From: Candolleomyces eurysporus | Taxonomy: Eukaryota > Basidiomycota > Agaricomycetes > Agaricales > Psathyrellaceae | Direction of reading: 5' to 3' | Length of the DNA stretch: 48,121 bases | Assembly (NCBI GenBank): GCA_027579435.1 | Contig: JANBPK010001246.1 | Location: 1-48,121 of the forward strand | Part shown: in pieces, positions 1 through 12,041 of the stretch | Layout: each line of letters begins with the position of its first letter | Position numbering within the stretch: the first letter of the stretch is position 1 | Program-made: the position numbers and the translations under genes | The notes under the pieces: model-generated | What the model was told of the DNA's origin: nothing | The model's database searches: none | Seen by the model: only the letters and a program-made list of their open reading frames with translations

Positions 1-451
1 GTCGAACGATATGCGTCTCTACACAGGAGTTGTCGCGATTTTGATTGAATCGGCGCTTCCATTGTCGATATTTGGAATCATCTATGCAAGTATTGGCGTC
101 GTGGCAGAACTACCGGAGCCTACTAGCGCCGCCTCGTCATTCACGGTCGCCTATTACACCTTTGGATCGCTCTTCTATTGCTTCAGCGTGAGTCCTGATT
201 CATTCATACTCAATGATAGATCCTGATATCATATGTGGCATTAGGTTCTCTCACCACAAATGATCATATTCCGAGTTACAACAGGTCGTTCATGGCTTAG
301 GTTCCCACAAGCTACAGACGGAGAGGCTGTTTCGAACCCAATCAACTTTGCTCATCATCGTACAGCAGAGTCGTCATTTGTGGATTCTCCTACGAACCGT
401 GCAGGATCTGAGAGGAAGCACCCAGGTGATTCTGACGAGGAAAAGGTCTAG
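1..451 (+). CDS. Multipass membrane protein, 3' end only (left edge)
   Basis: This is the last part of a gene that enters from the left edge. Two exons are visible. The first runs to base 187 and the second from 245 to the TAG at 449-451, joined by a GT-AG intron in phase 0. The first exon encodes two hydrophobic stretches (around LIESALPLSIFGIIYASIGVV and the AYYTFGSLFYCFS segment). The second starts VLSPQMIIFRVTTGRSW and continues into a polar tail. This layout, with a last helix followed by an xLxPQxIIxRVxxGRxW motif and a hydrophilic tail, is one I recognise from unnamed agaricomycete membrane proteins. No function is known to me and the start lies outside the window. Confidence 0.6.
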
Positions 452-3000
452 AGCTGCATATTTTATAGGAAGGAAGTATATTTGTATATATACAAAGAGA
501 ATTAGCGATTCATAGGGAGAGTGAAGAATGCCAAGAAGCCTGAGCGCCATAGAGTATCATAAATGCCTTCTGATGGGCGAAGCTGACAGTGAAGTTGGAA
601 ACGACACCCTAATTGTTGCCTGTAGGGAACTTCAGCCACGATCTCCCGGTTGTAACGCAAAAGATGATCATATGAGGCCATAATCCCTATCTCCGGAAAG
701 TGCAGGGGTTAGTGACGACTTCAATGAAGCCACGATAGCTCCCGAATTTACCCATTGTAATCAGACTGGGTGCAGAGTTCTCGCAGAGACGATATCGCCA
801 TGGTTAATGAACTCAGCCCGAGAAAACGTCCATATATAATGCCAGAATTGATAACAAATGGGGTGGGGAAGATACTTGTGTCAGACTTTCAAGCAATAAA
901 GTCAGGATTCTTGACCGAGCGCCCAGGTGCCTGACAAGGTGCACTCGAGATCAAAAACTTTGTAATGTTTCCATAATAATATGATATGACTTCGACCTGG
1001 GCGGAAGTGAATCCCATGTCATGGTCACAGCACTCGTCACATTCTTCGGCTTGATGGTGAGCAGCTGCCATGATTCTACAGGCTACGTGCCGAGACAACG
1101 GTGAGTATAGGTTCTTAATCGGGAACTTTCCAGCAGGTTTCGGCACTTCCAAAATCCCAAAAGGCATTGGGCAGGAGACATTCTTGATTGCGCAGCGTCC
1201 TTGTACATGTGATGGGGAGTAGGAGCACGGGCTGTTCATTTGGCGACAATAATTCAAAACATACTTTCGGCTCTGGAGGCAGTGTACTAAGATCAAGGGA
1301 GGATTATACAGAGACTGCGGTCAATTTGATGCATGCAGTTCCTGTCCAAGGAAAGAAAGCGCCCACCCTGCACCACGGGACATGTAAGCGCCTACTCATT
1401 GTGCCGTGAAGATTATTTCCCGAGCTGGACCATATCCAAATTTGTGAATTTGGTTTCGACACTACTCACTCAAAACTTTGTCTCTGAGTCATGGCAAGTA
1501 CCCACCACGCCGGTTCATAGTCGAGTCGTCCAATAGGTGAGATTGAGATTCATATAGCAAGAGCTTTGTCGAATAATTAATAATCACCGTTCTGTGCCTC
1601 CGTACTGATGTTCTTGGCCATGAGGCAATCATCATGGTTTCTATCATCGTTCCAAGTTCGCTATTCTGCCTACATGACCGGGCTTCGAGCTCCGACAGTC
1701 CGGAGTGTCCGTAAATGCCTTCAGACCTCAAGCCACGAGAATTCTCTCTCTAACTATTTCGATGGATGGGTTTTCAAGTGTACTTCTATAAAAAGAACAG
1801 TGATTCGCAGTTTACACTGCATAACCCCAATGAGACATCTTGTTTTTCCCGTTATAAACGGTAGCAGGCGTGACCTGGTGGAAGATGTGCCGAGCTGATA
1901 CGTTTCTACTCGGCGAGTATCCTCGGTGCATACTTTATGGAGGCTCTCTTTAGCCGTAGAGTGTTATGAGTGTTATGTGTTTCAGGCCTTTAAATTCCAG
2001 CGGTCTCTCGCCTGAAGCTTTCGTAAGCACATATACCAGCGGTGGCTTGACATATTTTCCGTTTATCCAGCAGCACTACTTGAGCCCAGGTCCACACAGA
2101 CGCAGGCAGAATTTCCAGAATGTGCCGAAATGAATGCTGACTCAGGGCTCCCTAAGTATCGAATGAATTCCTGTTCTAACGACCCTCATGTCATAGCTCT
2201 CAAATCGTCACCCTCTGATTGGTGCTCGGCCCGTTTGGAGTTTGTCACCAAGGCGGTCGCCCGCCTCGGAGTTGCCACCCCGTTTGATAATGATCTCATA
2301 TCCTGCACTACTGCGCAAACTCCACTGAACCATCTGAGGCAGTACCAGCCACCACACCGCTCATGTTAGTGTAGATTGATTTCTTCATCTGCCATTGAGC
2401 TCTCAGAGCCTTAGCTGCGTCGCTAGTGGGGCGTCGACCGGAGCTATGGATCGACTTAATGGCATCATTGTTGAAGCCAAAGCAAATAACGCTCACTTTA
2501 CAGCATTGTTAGGGATCTCATTACAACATGATCATGCCAACCTCATTCACTCTATTCAGCCGATGGCCAGCTGCGCAAACAACCCGTGGTCCGCAGCGAT
2601 ACGAGCAGGGAAGCTATGCCCCGAACTATACAGGGTTTGGGCTTCTCGTTTGAATGGAGTGAGAGAAAACGGCATCATATTACTCCAAACAGGGTGCCAT
2701 CGTTACCTGCACTTGTAAGGGTCAACGTAAAGAACAGCCTGAGGTGACTTTGAATGCCGATCAGAGGTCGCTCCTGCCGAGCTGTGCTTTCGAGTTTTCA
2801 GCTCGCACCACTCGTTTAAGACGGGCTGGTCGTTAATTGAACTTAGGTTCAAGTCATCTTAGTAGACGTATATCACCCAAATAGAACTCGTGATTCGCAG
2901 TCAGAGGCTGTCTCTGGGCGTACTACCTCCTTTATATCAAGGAGCTAACGAGGAACAAACGACTCTATTCGTACGCTATTTTTGTTCTGGCGTCATCCGG
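452..3000. other. Gene-poor stretch
   Basis: No reading frame here resembles a known family and no chain of plausible exons could be joined. The open frames are short and overlap on both strands. A diverged gene remnant cannot be excluded. The last ~300 bases before UPO1 are treated as its 5' region. Confidence 0.4.
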
Positions 3001-3064
3001 GGTATAGCCATGCAAAGCCGGCCGCAAGGCAGCTCTTCAGGTTGAGTGCAGTAATTGCGCAGCC

Positions 3065-3082
3065 AAACGTTCGAGGCAATGT
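3065..3082 (+). promoter_or_regulatory. Upstream element shared by the UPO genes
   Basis: The motif AAACGTTCGAGGCAATGT lies about 220 bp before the UPO1 start. It recurs on the other strand before UPO3 (33727-33744) and, with one change, before the UPO stub (31089-31106). In all three it is preceded by a GCA-rich segment and followed by a TATA-like box. It could be a regulatory site or simply the best preserved part of a duplicated promoter. Confidence 0.5.
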
Positions 3083-3174
3083 CTCCCCTTCACACCCGCT
3101 CATCCGAACCTCCATATAGCTTTTGGAATACCTATTCAACCGAACTTGGCGGCAAAAAGGGCTCTTAGGTATGC

Positions 3175-3182
3175 TATAAAGG
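3175..3182 (+). promoter_or_regulatory. TATA-like box of UPO1
   Basis: TATAAAGG lies about 120 bp upstream of the UPO1 ATG and is followed by TGAC. UPO3 has the equivalent TATAAAGATGAC and UPO2 has TATAAAAGTCATG. Confidence 0.5.
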
Positions 3183-3303
3183 TGACGGTGCTTCTTCGAA
3201 GCCACATACTCATCACACCCCTCAAGCTTTTCGTCATCGACACACTAATACCTCATCCGTTTATAAGAGCGTCCACAAGCGTATTGAACGACAAACATTG
3301 AGG

Positions 3304-4797
3304 ATGATTTCCCAATCCTTCGTCTCTCTCACCGTCCTTCTGCTGGGTCTTGTCAACCTTTCGCCAGCATTTGCGTTCCCTCAATATGGAAGCCTTGCCG
3401 GACTATCTGCTCGCGATTTGAACGAGCTTGTTCCACGGCTCAATCAAGTGGACCCGCCAAACCCACCCGGACCTCTGATGTACAATGGGACGAAGCTTGT
3501 CCACGACGATGCTCACCCTTTCAAGGCTCCAGAGGAAGGTGATATTCGCGGTCCTTGCCCGGGTCTGAATACTTTGGCAAACCATGGGGTGAGTCATTGG
3601 TCTTGGAAATGTCGCAACGAGTGATAGGCAGTGTCGGACGTCAACCTGTGACAGCGGATTGGCACAGTGATCCGCAGTCCAGGGCTGGACCGGTGTCCGC
3701 GAACCCCGCAGACTGCCTACCTTCTTTAATTACTCTCCTCCGATTGAACCGGCACTGATTTTAACAATTTTGAACAGTATCTCCCGCATAATGGTGTGGC
3801 CACTCCCTCCCAGATCATCGAAGCCGTTCAGGAAGGTGAGGGTTAAACCACGATTTCAAGAATTGGTGAGAAACTAAAGATGTGATGAAAAATAGGATTT
3901 AATATGGAGCATGGAACTGCTCTCTTCGTGACCTATGCGGCGCATCTGGTGGACGGAAATCTGGTCACTGACCTCTTGAGCATCGGAGAGAAGACGAAGC
4001 TGACTGGTCCTGACCCTCCTGCACCTGCTATCGTCGGAGGATTAAATACACACGCGGTCTTCGAGGGTAGGTTCACACTTGTCGTGCAGCCGACGCATTG
4101 GTCCTAACCTTACCCTATAGGTGATGCCAGCATGACCCGAGCAGATTTCTTCTTCGGTGATAATCATAGCTTCAACCAAACTCTCTTTGATCAAGTAAGT
4201 TGCATCTACTCATCTCCCAGGAATCTCCTCACTGAAGCATACTAGTTCGTCGATTTCAGCAACAGATTTGGAGGAGGGTTCTACAACTATACCGTCGCTG
4301 CTGAGCTCCGATTCCAGCGCATTCAAGAGTCGATCGCCACCAACCCACAGTTCTCCTTCATCTCTCCTCGTTTCTTCACAGCATATGCCGAATCCACCTT
4401 CCCAGTAAACTTCTTCGTCGACGGAAGGAGCACAGAGAAGAAGCTCGACATGGAGGCGGCCACTTCCTTCATCCGAGATGGCAAATACCCTCAGGACTTC
4501 CACCGTGCCGCACAGCCAAGCTCCACTGAAGGAATCGACATCGTTGCCTCGGCCCACCCTGTCGCCCCAGGTGAGAACCGCGACGGCAAGATCAACAACT
4601 ACGTCCCCGATCCCACTTCGGCCGACTTCAGCACCTTCTGCTTGCTGTACACCAACTTCGTTAACCAAACCATTGGCGGACTGTACCCCAACCCTACCGG
4701 AGTTTTGAGGAGGAATTTGATCAAGAACTTGCGCTTCTTCTACAGCGGCATTGCTGACGCCGGCTGCGAGGAGCTTTTCCCTTACGGTCAGCTCTAG
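3304..4797 (+). CDS. Unspecific peroxygenase, long type (UPO1)
   Basis: A secreted heme-thiolate peroxidase of the chloroperoxidase/peroxidase family 2 fold, expected to insert peroxide oxygen into C-H bonds and aromatics outside the cell. Five exons: 3304-3588, 3778-3835, 3896-4066, 4121-4194 and 4246-4797, giving 379 residues, normal for long UPOs. Residues 1-24 form a signal peptide ending PAFA. The PCP motif places the heme-ligand Cys at 85. The EGD motif (Glu171-Gly172-Asp173, then Ser175) is the Mg2+ site. Arg238 and Glu245 in RFFTAYAE fit the acid-base pair. Spacings from the Cys (86, 153 and 160 residues) equal those of Agrocybe aegerita UPO as I know them. ATG 3304 is chosen because the upstream in-frame codon at 3298 is TTG. 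It is very similar to UPO3 in sequence and exon lengths. Confidence 0.93.
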
Positions 4798-5882
4798 ATT
4801 CAATAGGTTCAAGTTATACACATCGGACACTGTTAGTAGTATACTATCCTTGAGTCGCAGTCTCCAGGTTTTCCGGTCTTTGGACTCTAGTATTTATTTC
4901 ACTGGACATTATTCTTTAAAGTACAATCGCTTGTACAACGACTAGACGATTGAACGTTCTGCAATATGAGCATATGACTATATTTGATCGCGGTCACGAA
5001 AAAAGAGTTGCGGTGCGAGAGACTCGATCTTGGACCTTCGGAATGCTCTCGGCATCGGTCCGCTCGCCAGCAGTCGGGCCGGGCACAATCGTGCGAAACT
5101 AACGCGGGGCCGGCGGAGTGGAAACTGGCCGTTCCTGATTAGGACTTGATGCCGGCACTCACCCCAGGTCAAGCGGCGGTCATCTTCCTCCGGTCTACAA
5201 CAATGCTTCCCTTGCTTCGATGTCTATGTGACACATCTGTCATGTTTGTGAGCTCTTGACTAGCTGCTCTCAGTGTTGGAGCCCACAGGGTTGTTTCGAA
5301 GCCCTCCAGCTCGACCAAAGCAAGAAACGCATCACCGACCAAGGGTTTACCGTCGTCACCCAGCATGAAGCTTACGACTCGCCGGACCCATACCTTACGA
5401 TAGTGATACCTTTGGGATGTCGACGAAAGTAAGGTTTGCACCGCTTTTATCAACTTCTATCAAAATTGGACACTCGCGGCACATGGGTGACCACTCTTTT
5501 CAATGTTTGCATCGACAGGGAAGGAGGGAGTTCTGAGTCCGTTACGGAAATCCTGATGTTCAGGCTCCGGTCACTCGGTTTCAGCGGTGATTGCAAGTAA
5601 GTATATGAAGTTGTTCTAGCTGACCGCGGCCCACTTCTTGAACCCGCTGTCCATTCTCATCCCAAGGTCGATAAGGTCGACAAGGTCGTCCATACGTTAA
5701 TTCCAACCTGGCACGCGGGGCCTCCTCAAAATAGCAAGACTACGGCTTCTGGGGGGAGGACATGGATATTGGGATTATTCTGCAGTCCACTAGGTGTGAG
5801 ATCCTGACCAGGGTAAGTAATTAACCTCGAGGTCTGATAGTCGATACTAATTGTGCGGTGTTGACCATCTCCTGGCTTCAGC
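4798..5882. other. Intergenic, no gene seen
   Basis: Between UPO1 and the DUF6533 gene nothing could be assigned. Short overlapping frames exist on the minus strand (5169-5453) without family features. The final part, up to the CAG at 5877-5882, may be the 5' UTR and an intron of the next gene. Confidence 0.4.
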
Positions 5883-7649
5883 ATGCACTCCGTGAGTGGT
5901 CTTTGATTTCCCTTTCATGCCTCGCTAATCTAACTATCTTTCAGACGCTGTCGTCGCTCTATGGGTACGCCCATGCAACTATACAAGCAGTCTCGACTGT
6001 AAGCTGATCCGCAATGATAGGCCGTTGACTGGCTACAGACACTACCGCTCGAAGTCGAAGTGATCTGGCCGAGTCCATGGAATTTCGTGAAAGTGCTGTT
6101 CCTCCTCAATCGATACTTCCCGGTTGACGTGATAGGGGCTTTCATATGTGAGTAGTACAATTCTCAGACAATTAGTTTCTTATCCCTTAGTTTTCTCTCT
6201 CCAGATCTCAATGTTGCCAATCCTAATGTTAGTGGCCACCAGTTGCGTCGCTCAAGATTCAGCTGTCCTGACTGCGCCATCGTTTCTCCAATTGATAGAC
6301 CTGCATGATAGCGAATAGCTTTGGTGGAGGTTAGTACGTATCACGCACCATCTCTGCGCTGTTCCTGACGTTACCGACCCTTCACGTCCCTAGTCTCCTC
6401 TGTGTTAGGCATTGCCATGGCCGAAGGTGCGAGTGTCAGGCTGAGTACCCTTTTAGCACTGAGCCTTATCTGCAACCCCCTCAGCCATCATCTTCTTGCG
6501 CCTTTATGCACTCTCCGACCAGGGAACGTTGTTTAGGATTTGGCTTTACCTCCAGTTTTTCCTCGTCCAGGCTGCTTCCCTGGCAATGGTCGGGCTGTTC
6601 CTTGCTTCATTGGAATGTGCGTACCGTAAAGGTGACCCCTTTCCCGTTCGTTTACTCATCTCCATGGCTCGTTACATTGTGATCGAACATAGATGCACCG
6701 TCTCCATTCCCTAACCTCATTCCCTGTTTCCCAATCGCCGGTAAACCGGTTTTCCCGACGGCGTTTTTTGGCATGATCATGGCTAGCGAAACGTGTACGT
6801 CCCCTTTTCCTACTATTCTGAATCTTATTATCTCACGTCTTTGTGCTGCATTCCAGTAATAATGCTTGTGACACTCTACATAGCCATCAAGAAACATAGG
6901 AGAAGTAAAAGCCCACTTCTCAACATCTTCTATCGAGATGGGCTGATTTACTTCGTCGCTCTGGCTGGTTAGTCGATGTCTTCCTGATCACGATAGTCAT
7001 CGCCTGTCTGTCTGACATGGTCTATCTGCATCTCTGCTTTGATAGCAACTTCAATCATCAATATTGTGATAGTTCTTACAGTGCCGGTACGTAGCTGTCA
7101 CTCTTGAGGGCGACAGAGAGCTGATTTACATCCAATCTTTTTTTTTGCTTCACTGCAGGCCGCATGCTCGACTCTCTTTGTAGTGTAAGCCCGGCGATTC
7201 TATGCATAGGCATCTCGGCTAATCTCTGCATTCATACTGGCAGGCCACAACGCGTTATTCACTGCATCCTCGCCTGCCGTGCAATCCTACACCTTCGTGA
7301 GCAGAATTTCAAGAGTGTACACGGGTACAGCGCTCAGGATCGGCACTGGAGAGCCGGTGAAGTCGTATCGGACATCAAGTTTACTTCTGCTGATGCGCCT
7401 TTATCCTTGGATAACAATGCTGATGCCGCCGAAGATCACGAAACCGACACTGGTTTCAACTTTGAGAGGAGAAGGAGAAGGCAGGGTGCGATGGAAAGGG
7501 GTGAGAGTAGTACGTTCTTCAGCATGCAGGACTTGAAATCGAACTTTAATACTTCGGTTTCCACTGCTACGACTACGACCGCGGCTGCGACTGCATCTGC
7601 CTCAGGGTCGGGCAGTGCAAATGCGAGTCGTACGGTAGTGGGATCTTGA
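5883..7649 (+). CDS. DUF6533-type seven-helix membrane protein
   Basis: Twelve short exons can be joined in one frame: 5883-5891, 5945-5998, 6039-6147, 6205-6227, 6299-6329, 6394-6426, 6485-6616, 6693-6794, 6857-6967, 7046-7086, 7159-7184 and 7244-7649, giving 358 residues. The N-terminal LPLEVEVIWPSPWNFVKVLF segment followed by LLNRYFPVD is the DUF6533 signature. Further helices follow, including AMAEAIIFLRLYALSD, the FFLVQAASLAMVGLFLASLE segment and VTLYIAIKKHRR. The cytosolic tail is polar, with an RRRR patch and a Thr/Ala/Ser run near residues 330-350. The family is greatly expanded in Agaricomycetes and has no known biochemical role; a receptor-like topology is inferred only. The start depends on a 9-nt first coding exon (Met-His-Ser), and exon 5 is the least certain join. 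Confidence 0.75.
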
Positions 7650-7769
7650 TCACTTGTTCAGGAAGCGTCTTGTGTATAGAATATAGATTTAGGGTAATTC
7701 TAATTAAATTTTCTATTCTGCTATCCCAGTACATACGTGGATCCCTATAAGCGTCGATCCTCACCCGCA

Positions 7770-9093
7770 TCAAAGCTGCCTGTAAGGTTGCGCCTCCGTA
7801 CAACCAGCCTTGGAAGGCTGGCCAGAGAAGAAGTATCTCAGGTTCAGAATCAAGTTCCTCCTCAACGCACCCGTAGGATTCGGGTACAACCTCTTCACCG
7901 ACCTCTCCACGAAATGCTCATACATCAAACAGAATTGGGCCAGATTCGCACTGTTAGGGTCCGGAGTGTAGGTGTTGACCCCGTTCGTGTTCGATCCGGG
8001 AGGTATCTGATGGGCCCCGAAGATCTGGGCCGCACCGTCGTTCCCAATAGGCTGTGGAGCCCTAAAGAAACCTTGCGGGAATTGGTTGGACTTGATGAAA
8101 GAAGTGGCGTCGGCGATGGAGAGGTGCCTGGATGTGTTTCGACCATCGACGAAGGCGTTAATGATTAAAGCGGATTCGGCGTAGGCGGTGAAGTAGCGCG
8201 GAGCAACGAAGCTGAAGGTGGGGTTCGTAGCGATGGACTGTTGAATACGTGCCCAACGGAGTTCGGCTGCGACTGTGAGATTGTAGTATCCTCCACCGTA
8301 TCGGTTGCTGAAGTCGATGAACTAAAATGAGAACATTTCATCATTCAATTTGAACTCGTAGAAGTGGAAGCTAGTCGCTCACTTGATCGAACAAAGTTTG
8401 GTTGAAGCTGTCATTGTCACCCAGAGCAGCATCGCCTCTAGTCAGACTGGCGTCTCCTTCAGGTCCCAACCCGGGCGTGCTGAGGCCACCTGCCGTAGCA
8501 GGAGGTGGAGGGTCTGGTCCGGTCTGTTGACTCTTCCTTCCGATGCTTATTTTGTCCGTGAGCAAGTTTCCGTCGACCAGCATCGCGGCGTATGTAACGA
8601 AGATGGCAATCGCGTTCTCCATGTTCAATCCTATGGAAACGCCGTAACTCAGCATTCGGAAGTTGAGAATAAGAAGACAGGCTCCTTACCTTCTTGTACC
8701 CCGTTTATAAGCTGTGTAGGGGTCGCGATGCCGTCTCGGGGTAAATACTAGGGCGGGTTTTAGCATATGTGAGACGCCTTGTACAAGGAATCGCGAGCTC
8801 ACCCCATGATTGGCCAACGTGTTTAGAGCGGGACACGGGCCCCTTATATCACCTGCTTGAGGAGCAATCCAGGGGTGCGCGGGGTCATGTACGATCTTCG
8901 AGCCACTGAACGCGAGTGGTCCAGGTGGTGGAGGTGGGTCGGCGACCTGGGCGTCTGTAGTTTGTCTCGAAGCAATATAGTCTTCGAAGTCACGTTCTGA
9001 GAGTCCTTCGAAAGAGGGTAAAGCAAACGTGAAGTGAGAGATGGTCGAAAGAAGTAGTAAAACGAGTGTGAGCAAAGATTTTGACCTGAGCAT
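7770..9093 (-). CDS. Unspecific peroxygenase, long type (UPO2)
   Basis: A second secreted heme-thiolate peroxygenase. Four exons on the minus strand: 9093-8803, 8747-8690, 8630-8383 and 8321-7770, giving 382 residues. It has a signal peptide (LLLLSTISHFTFA), a PCP motif with the heme Cys at 87, the EGD site at Glu174 and an Arg241/Glu248 pair in RYFTAYAE. The last exon is 552 nt, exactly as in UPO1. Compared with UPO1 and UPO3, the intron inside the EGD codon is missing, so their exons 3 and 4 are one exon here. There is a one-residue insertion before EGD. The loops differ (proline-rich DPPPPPGP after the leader, no THAVFEG before EGD), so this is an older paralogue. A TATA-like box lies ~80 bp upstream. 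Confidence 0.92.
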
Positions 9094-9968
9094 GTTGTTA
9101 GGGGGCAAGGAAGGGGGCTAGGTCTCAAGCGAGTGGAGCTCCGTGACTCTTAACCCACCTTGCTCTCATGACTTTTATACCCACTCCTATACATCTATCA
9201 TCATCTTGTTTCAATTGCCTTGATCCTGACGGCGGGCGGATAAAGCTGTGAGCCTGCACCTCGCTCTAGTCGGGCGATAGTTCTCTCCGGAGTAACAAGT
9301 AGGCATCCCGGCGGTAGCTTTTACACCAATAGGATTTCGCGAATAACGCATCGGGGTTCGCGTCGAAGACCTGAAACTCTAAAGAACCCCTTTGGGGAAT
9401 CTCCACTGTGGGTGAGCTTGATGGGTCTGACCAGAGCGCCCGAGAAGTGATCTATATACTCGCTCAACTGGCAGGCGGGCCCGTAGCGAGCATTTCCCAG
9501 AAAAGTCGATTGACGGCCAGTAGAGTGGCGTCGAGCCTAGTAGGGAGGTACATTTCATTCGTGAAATGAGTGTGAATGGTGAGTTTCAGCAAGCGGCTTC
9601 GAAGGAGGGTGTTGACCAACGTGTCCGGTATTACCGTGGCTGTAAAACGCTTGGACTGGTTGTTCCAGCCAAACATTGATCTGGAGAAGATCAAACCCAC
9701 CCGAGCTTGACGACCATTCCCATCGTCGCACTACCGATCTCGCTCGAGGAGCTACTCAGTATTGGCATGGCGGCCAGTCCACGCTAATATTTATCTCTTT
9801 CCTTTTCCTTCCCGGATGGTTGAAGCTATGTGATCCCGCTACTTCAGGGAAACGATTGGTACTCTGGCTTCAGTGTATCTCTNGGCCCCCGCATGTGGAC
9901 CCCGCAATCTAGTTTCAAACTCCAAATTACTTTCAAGAGTATGACCTTCCAGTCCGATTGTCTATCAA
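9094..9968. other. Intergenic between UPO2 and PVL-A
   Basis: This holds the UPO2 promoter region and the 3' flank of PVL-A. No coding sequence was recognised. A single N sits at 9883 next to a G/C run. Confidence 0.5.
9171..9179 (-). promoter_or_regulatory. TATA-like box of UPO2
   Basis: TATAAAAGT on the minus strand, about 80 bp before the UPO2 ATG at 9093. Confidence 0.5.
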
Positions 9969-11341
9969 CTACTTGTAAACGTTTGCCGGGAACCGCACCG
10001 TCCACGTCCCTCCACCATACCCATTCGCCTTCGTAACCAACCTCGCCGCCTCAAAATTCCCCTTTCCATCATTGAACGCCACGTAGATCCCGCCCTCTCC
10101 AAATCCCACAATGTCGACAGCGCCATCCCCCGTTAGGTCTACCACGAATCTAGGGTATTTGTCGATTGCCGTCCACCCTTGGTCGTACCCAAAGTCCCCC
10201 ACTGCGAACTTCGGTTCTTGGAAGGTCCCATCCCCATTCCCAACCGCCACATAGGTTCCATCGTTTGCGAACCCCACTATATCTGCTAGCCCATCCCCAT
10301 TTACGTCCGCTACGAATCTAGGGTGGACTCCGACACGCCATGCTCCTGCTTCGTCGTCGTATCCAAACTTGTTAAGTACCAGTCGGGGAGGGGTAAACGT
10401 TCGATTGGCGTTGTTGACCGAAACGTACACTCCGGCGTCTCCGAACCCTACTATATCCGCCCTCCCACTGCTCGTCAAATGCGCGAAGAACCTAGGGTGC
10501 TTAGAGATCTGCCACCCTTGGCCAATGGTGTAGAAACCTTGAAAGACGCCCCCCGGGTTGGAGAACGAACCATTACCTAGGTTCGCAGCGGCGTAGACAC
10601 CAGATTCGTAGAAGCCGACTATATCCAACAGCCCATCACCCGTCAAGTCCGCTAAGAATCTCAAGTGTCGATCGAGCTTCCACCCCGCGTAGGCGAAGTG
10701 GGGCAGGACCAGGGTTGGAGGAGCGAAGTCGGAACCCTCGTTCAGCGAGACGTATACACCATCTTCACCGAAGCCGATGATGTCCACTTTGCCTGTATTA
10801 CGCAAATCGACGAGGAATCGAAGGTGTCTTTCGGTTCTCCAGCTCCCGGCTTCTGAACCGTATCCGAAGGCTCCGAGGACGAGTTCAGAAGGGGTGAAGG
10901 TGCCGTTGTGACCGCTGTTTCTGGAGATGTAGACCCCTTCGTCTCCAAATTCGACAATATCTGCGTCTCCGAATCCTTGGATGTCTCCGACGAGGCGTGG
11001 ATGTCTATCAACACGCCAATCGAGTCCACCTTGGTTGAAGGGAATTACAGAGTGCTTGAATTGGGATCGGTAGCCGGTGTTGCGAAGGATGATGGCGTGC
11101 GAGGCGTTGAACCCTATTATGTCTGCTCTGCCTTTCGGGAGGACTGGGACTGCAGGCGATTCTTAGTGTGAGCTCTCTTTCGTCCATTGATTGGAAGCAC
11201 GACTGATTCCTTCTACGTACCAGGCGTATCCTGCGAGATGACAATACTAGCAGAAACTTTCCAGGTGATAGTGAAAAGATAGCACAATGAGCCCAGCAGA
11301 TGAACTAGGGGGAAGATTGATGTACGACCGAGTGGTTTCAT
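9969..11341 (-). CDS. PVL-type seven-bladed propeller lectin with N-terminal leader (PVL-A)
   Basis: Two exons, 11341-11221 and 11149-9969, encode 433 residues. Seven FG-GAP/VCBS-like blades each carry a D-x-x-G/S-x-G-x-x-D-I-[VI]-G-F core followed by V-Y-[VI]-[SA]-x-N. The blades start near DIIGFNASHAIILRN and end with DIVGFGEGGIYVAF. The linker W-R-x-[DE/S]-[RK]-H-x-R between blades and the VISQDTPVPV entry match the Psathyrella velutina lectin family, which binds GlcNAc and related sugars. Unlike PVL-B, the first exon encodes a hydrophobic leader (about residues 9-30), so this copy may be secreted or membrane-anchored. Blade 2 has lost canonical residues (GFGDADIVEF). ATG 11341 is the only in-frame start and a TATA box lies just upstream. 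Sugar specificity cannot be read from sequence alone. Confidence 0.88.
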
Positions 11342-11403
11342 CGTGCTTATAGGTGAGAGGAGGGATTCGAGACTACCGTTGACCCAGAGTGAGTCAAGTG
11401 CCT

Positions 11404-11412
11404 CTTTTTATA
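11404..11412 (-). promoter_or_regulatory. TATA-like box of PVL-A
   Basis: TATAAAAAG on the minus strand, about 65 bp before the ATG at 11341. It supports that ATG as the start of the leader-containing form. Confidence 0.5.
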
Positions 11413-12041
11413 CGGATACCGACCTCTTCTGCGATTCATAGCTATTCTCAGTCATCGAATCGGCCTCGTTGGTATAAAGAAGCGAAGCACGAGTATTCTA
11501 ATAGACGTGAGTCACGCATTCACATACTCAACCTTTCTAATTCTAGTCGAAAACGTAAGTCGAGGCGTGGATGGCAATTCTAGGATGAACAGCCCTTCCA
11601 TTTGCGTATACCTTATTCTATGTAGAAATCCCTTGTCCTGTCCTCCACTCGTAATAGTGGCTCGTCGAGATGTCAGAAGGTCGGTAGCGACATTGGATCT
11701 CCATCGAACTAGCATGAATTTATCTATCAATGGGGCATGCAAATCTGGATGAAGGGCAAGGGTGCCATAGACTGGGGTTTGCCGAGGCACTACAAGGCGG
11801 TTACGGCTGCTGCTGTCAACCCTGTGTTCCCGAATCGGTGCTTAAGCGCCTAACACCTCAGAGGATACAAGGACACACTGGGACCCACAATTGCGACAAT
11901 TGGACAACTGAATGGAAGGGACACGAGACATTTAGGGATGGACAGTAACCGTCAACGCCCCCTTGACACAATGCATGCTCGTAGGATGATTTTTAAACCA
12001 CGAGCATGCACGCACCATGTACCCATTTTTCCTCACCTCGC
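11413..12041. other. Intergenic, divergent promoters
   Basis: This separates the divergent PVL-A and 12042-13396 genes. No coding features were recognised. Confidence 0.45.

Noticed and set aside
889..1296. 135-residue minus-strand frame
   Set aside because: No family features, no clean splice context, and a plus-strand frame overlaps part of it.
4985..5075. tRNA-like 3' end on the minus strand (GATCGAGTC followed by a T run)
   Set aside because: The T-arm does not fold and no complementary 5' acceptor end is present upstream.
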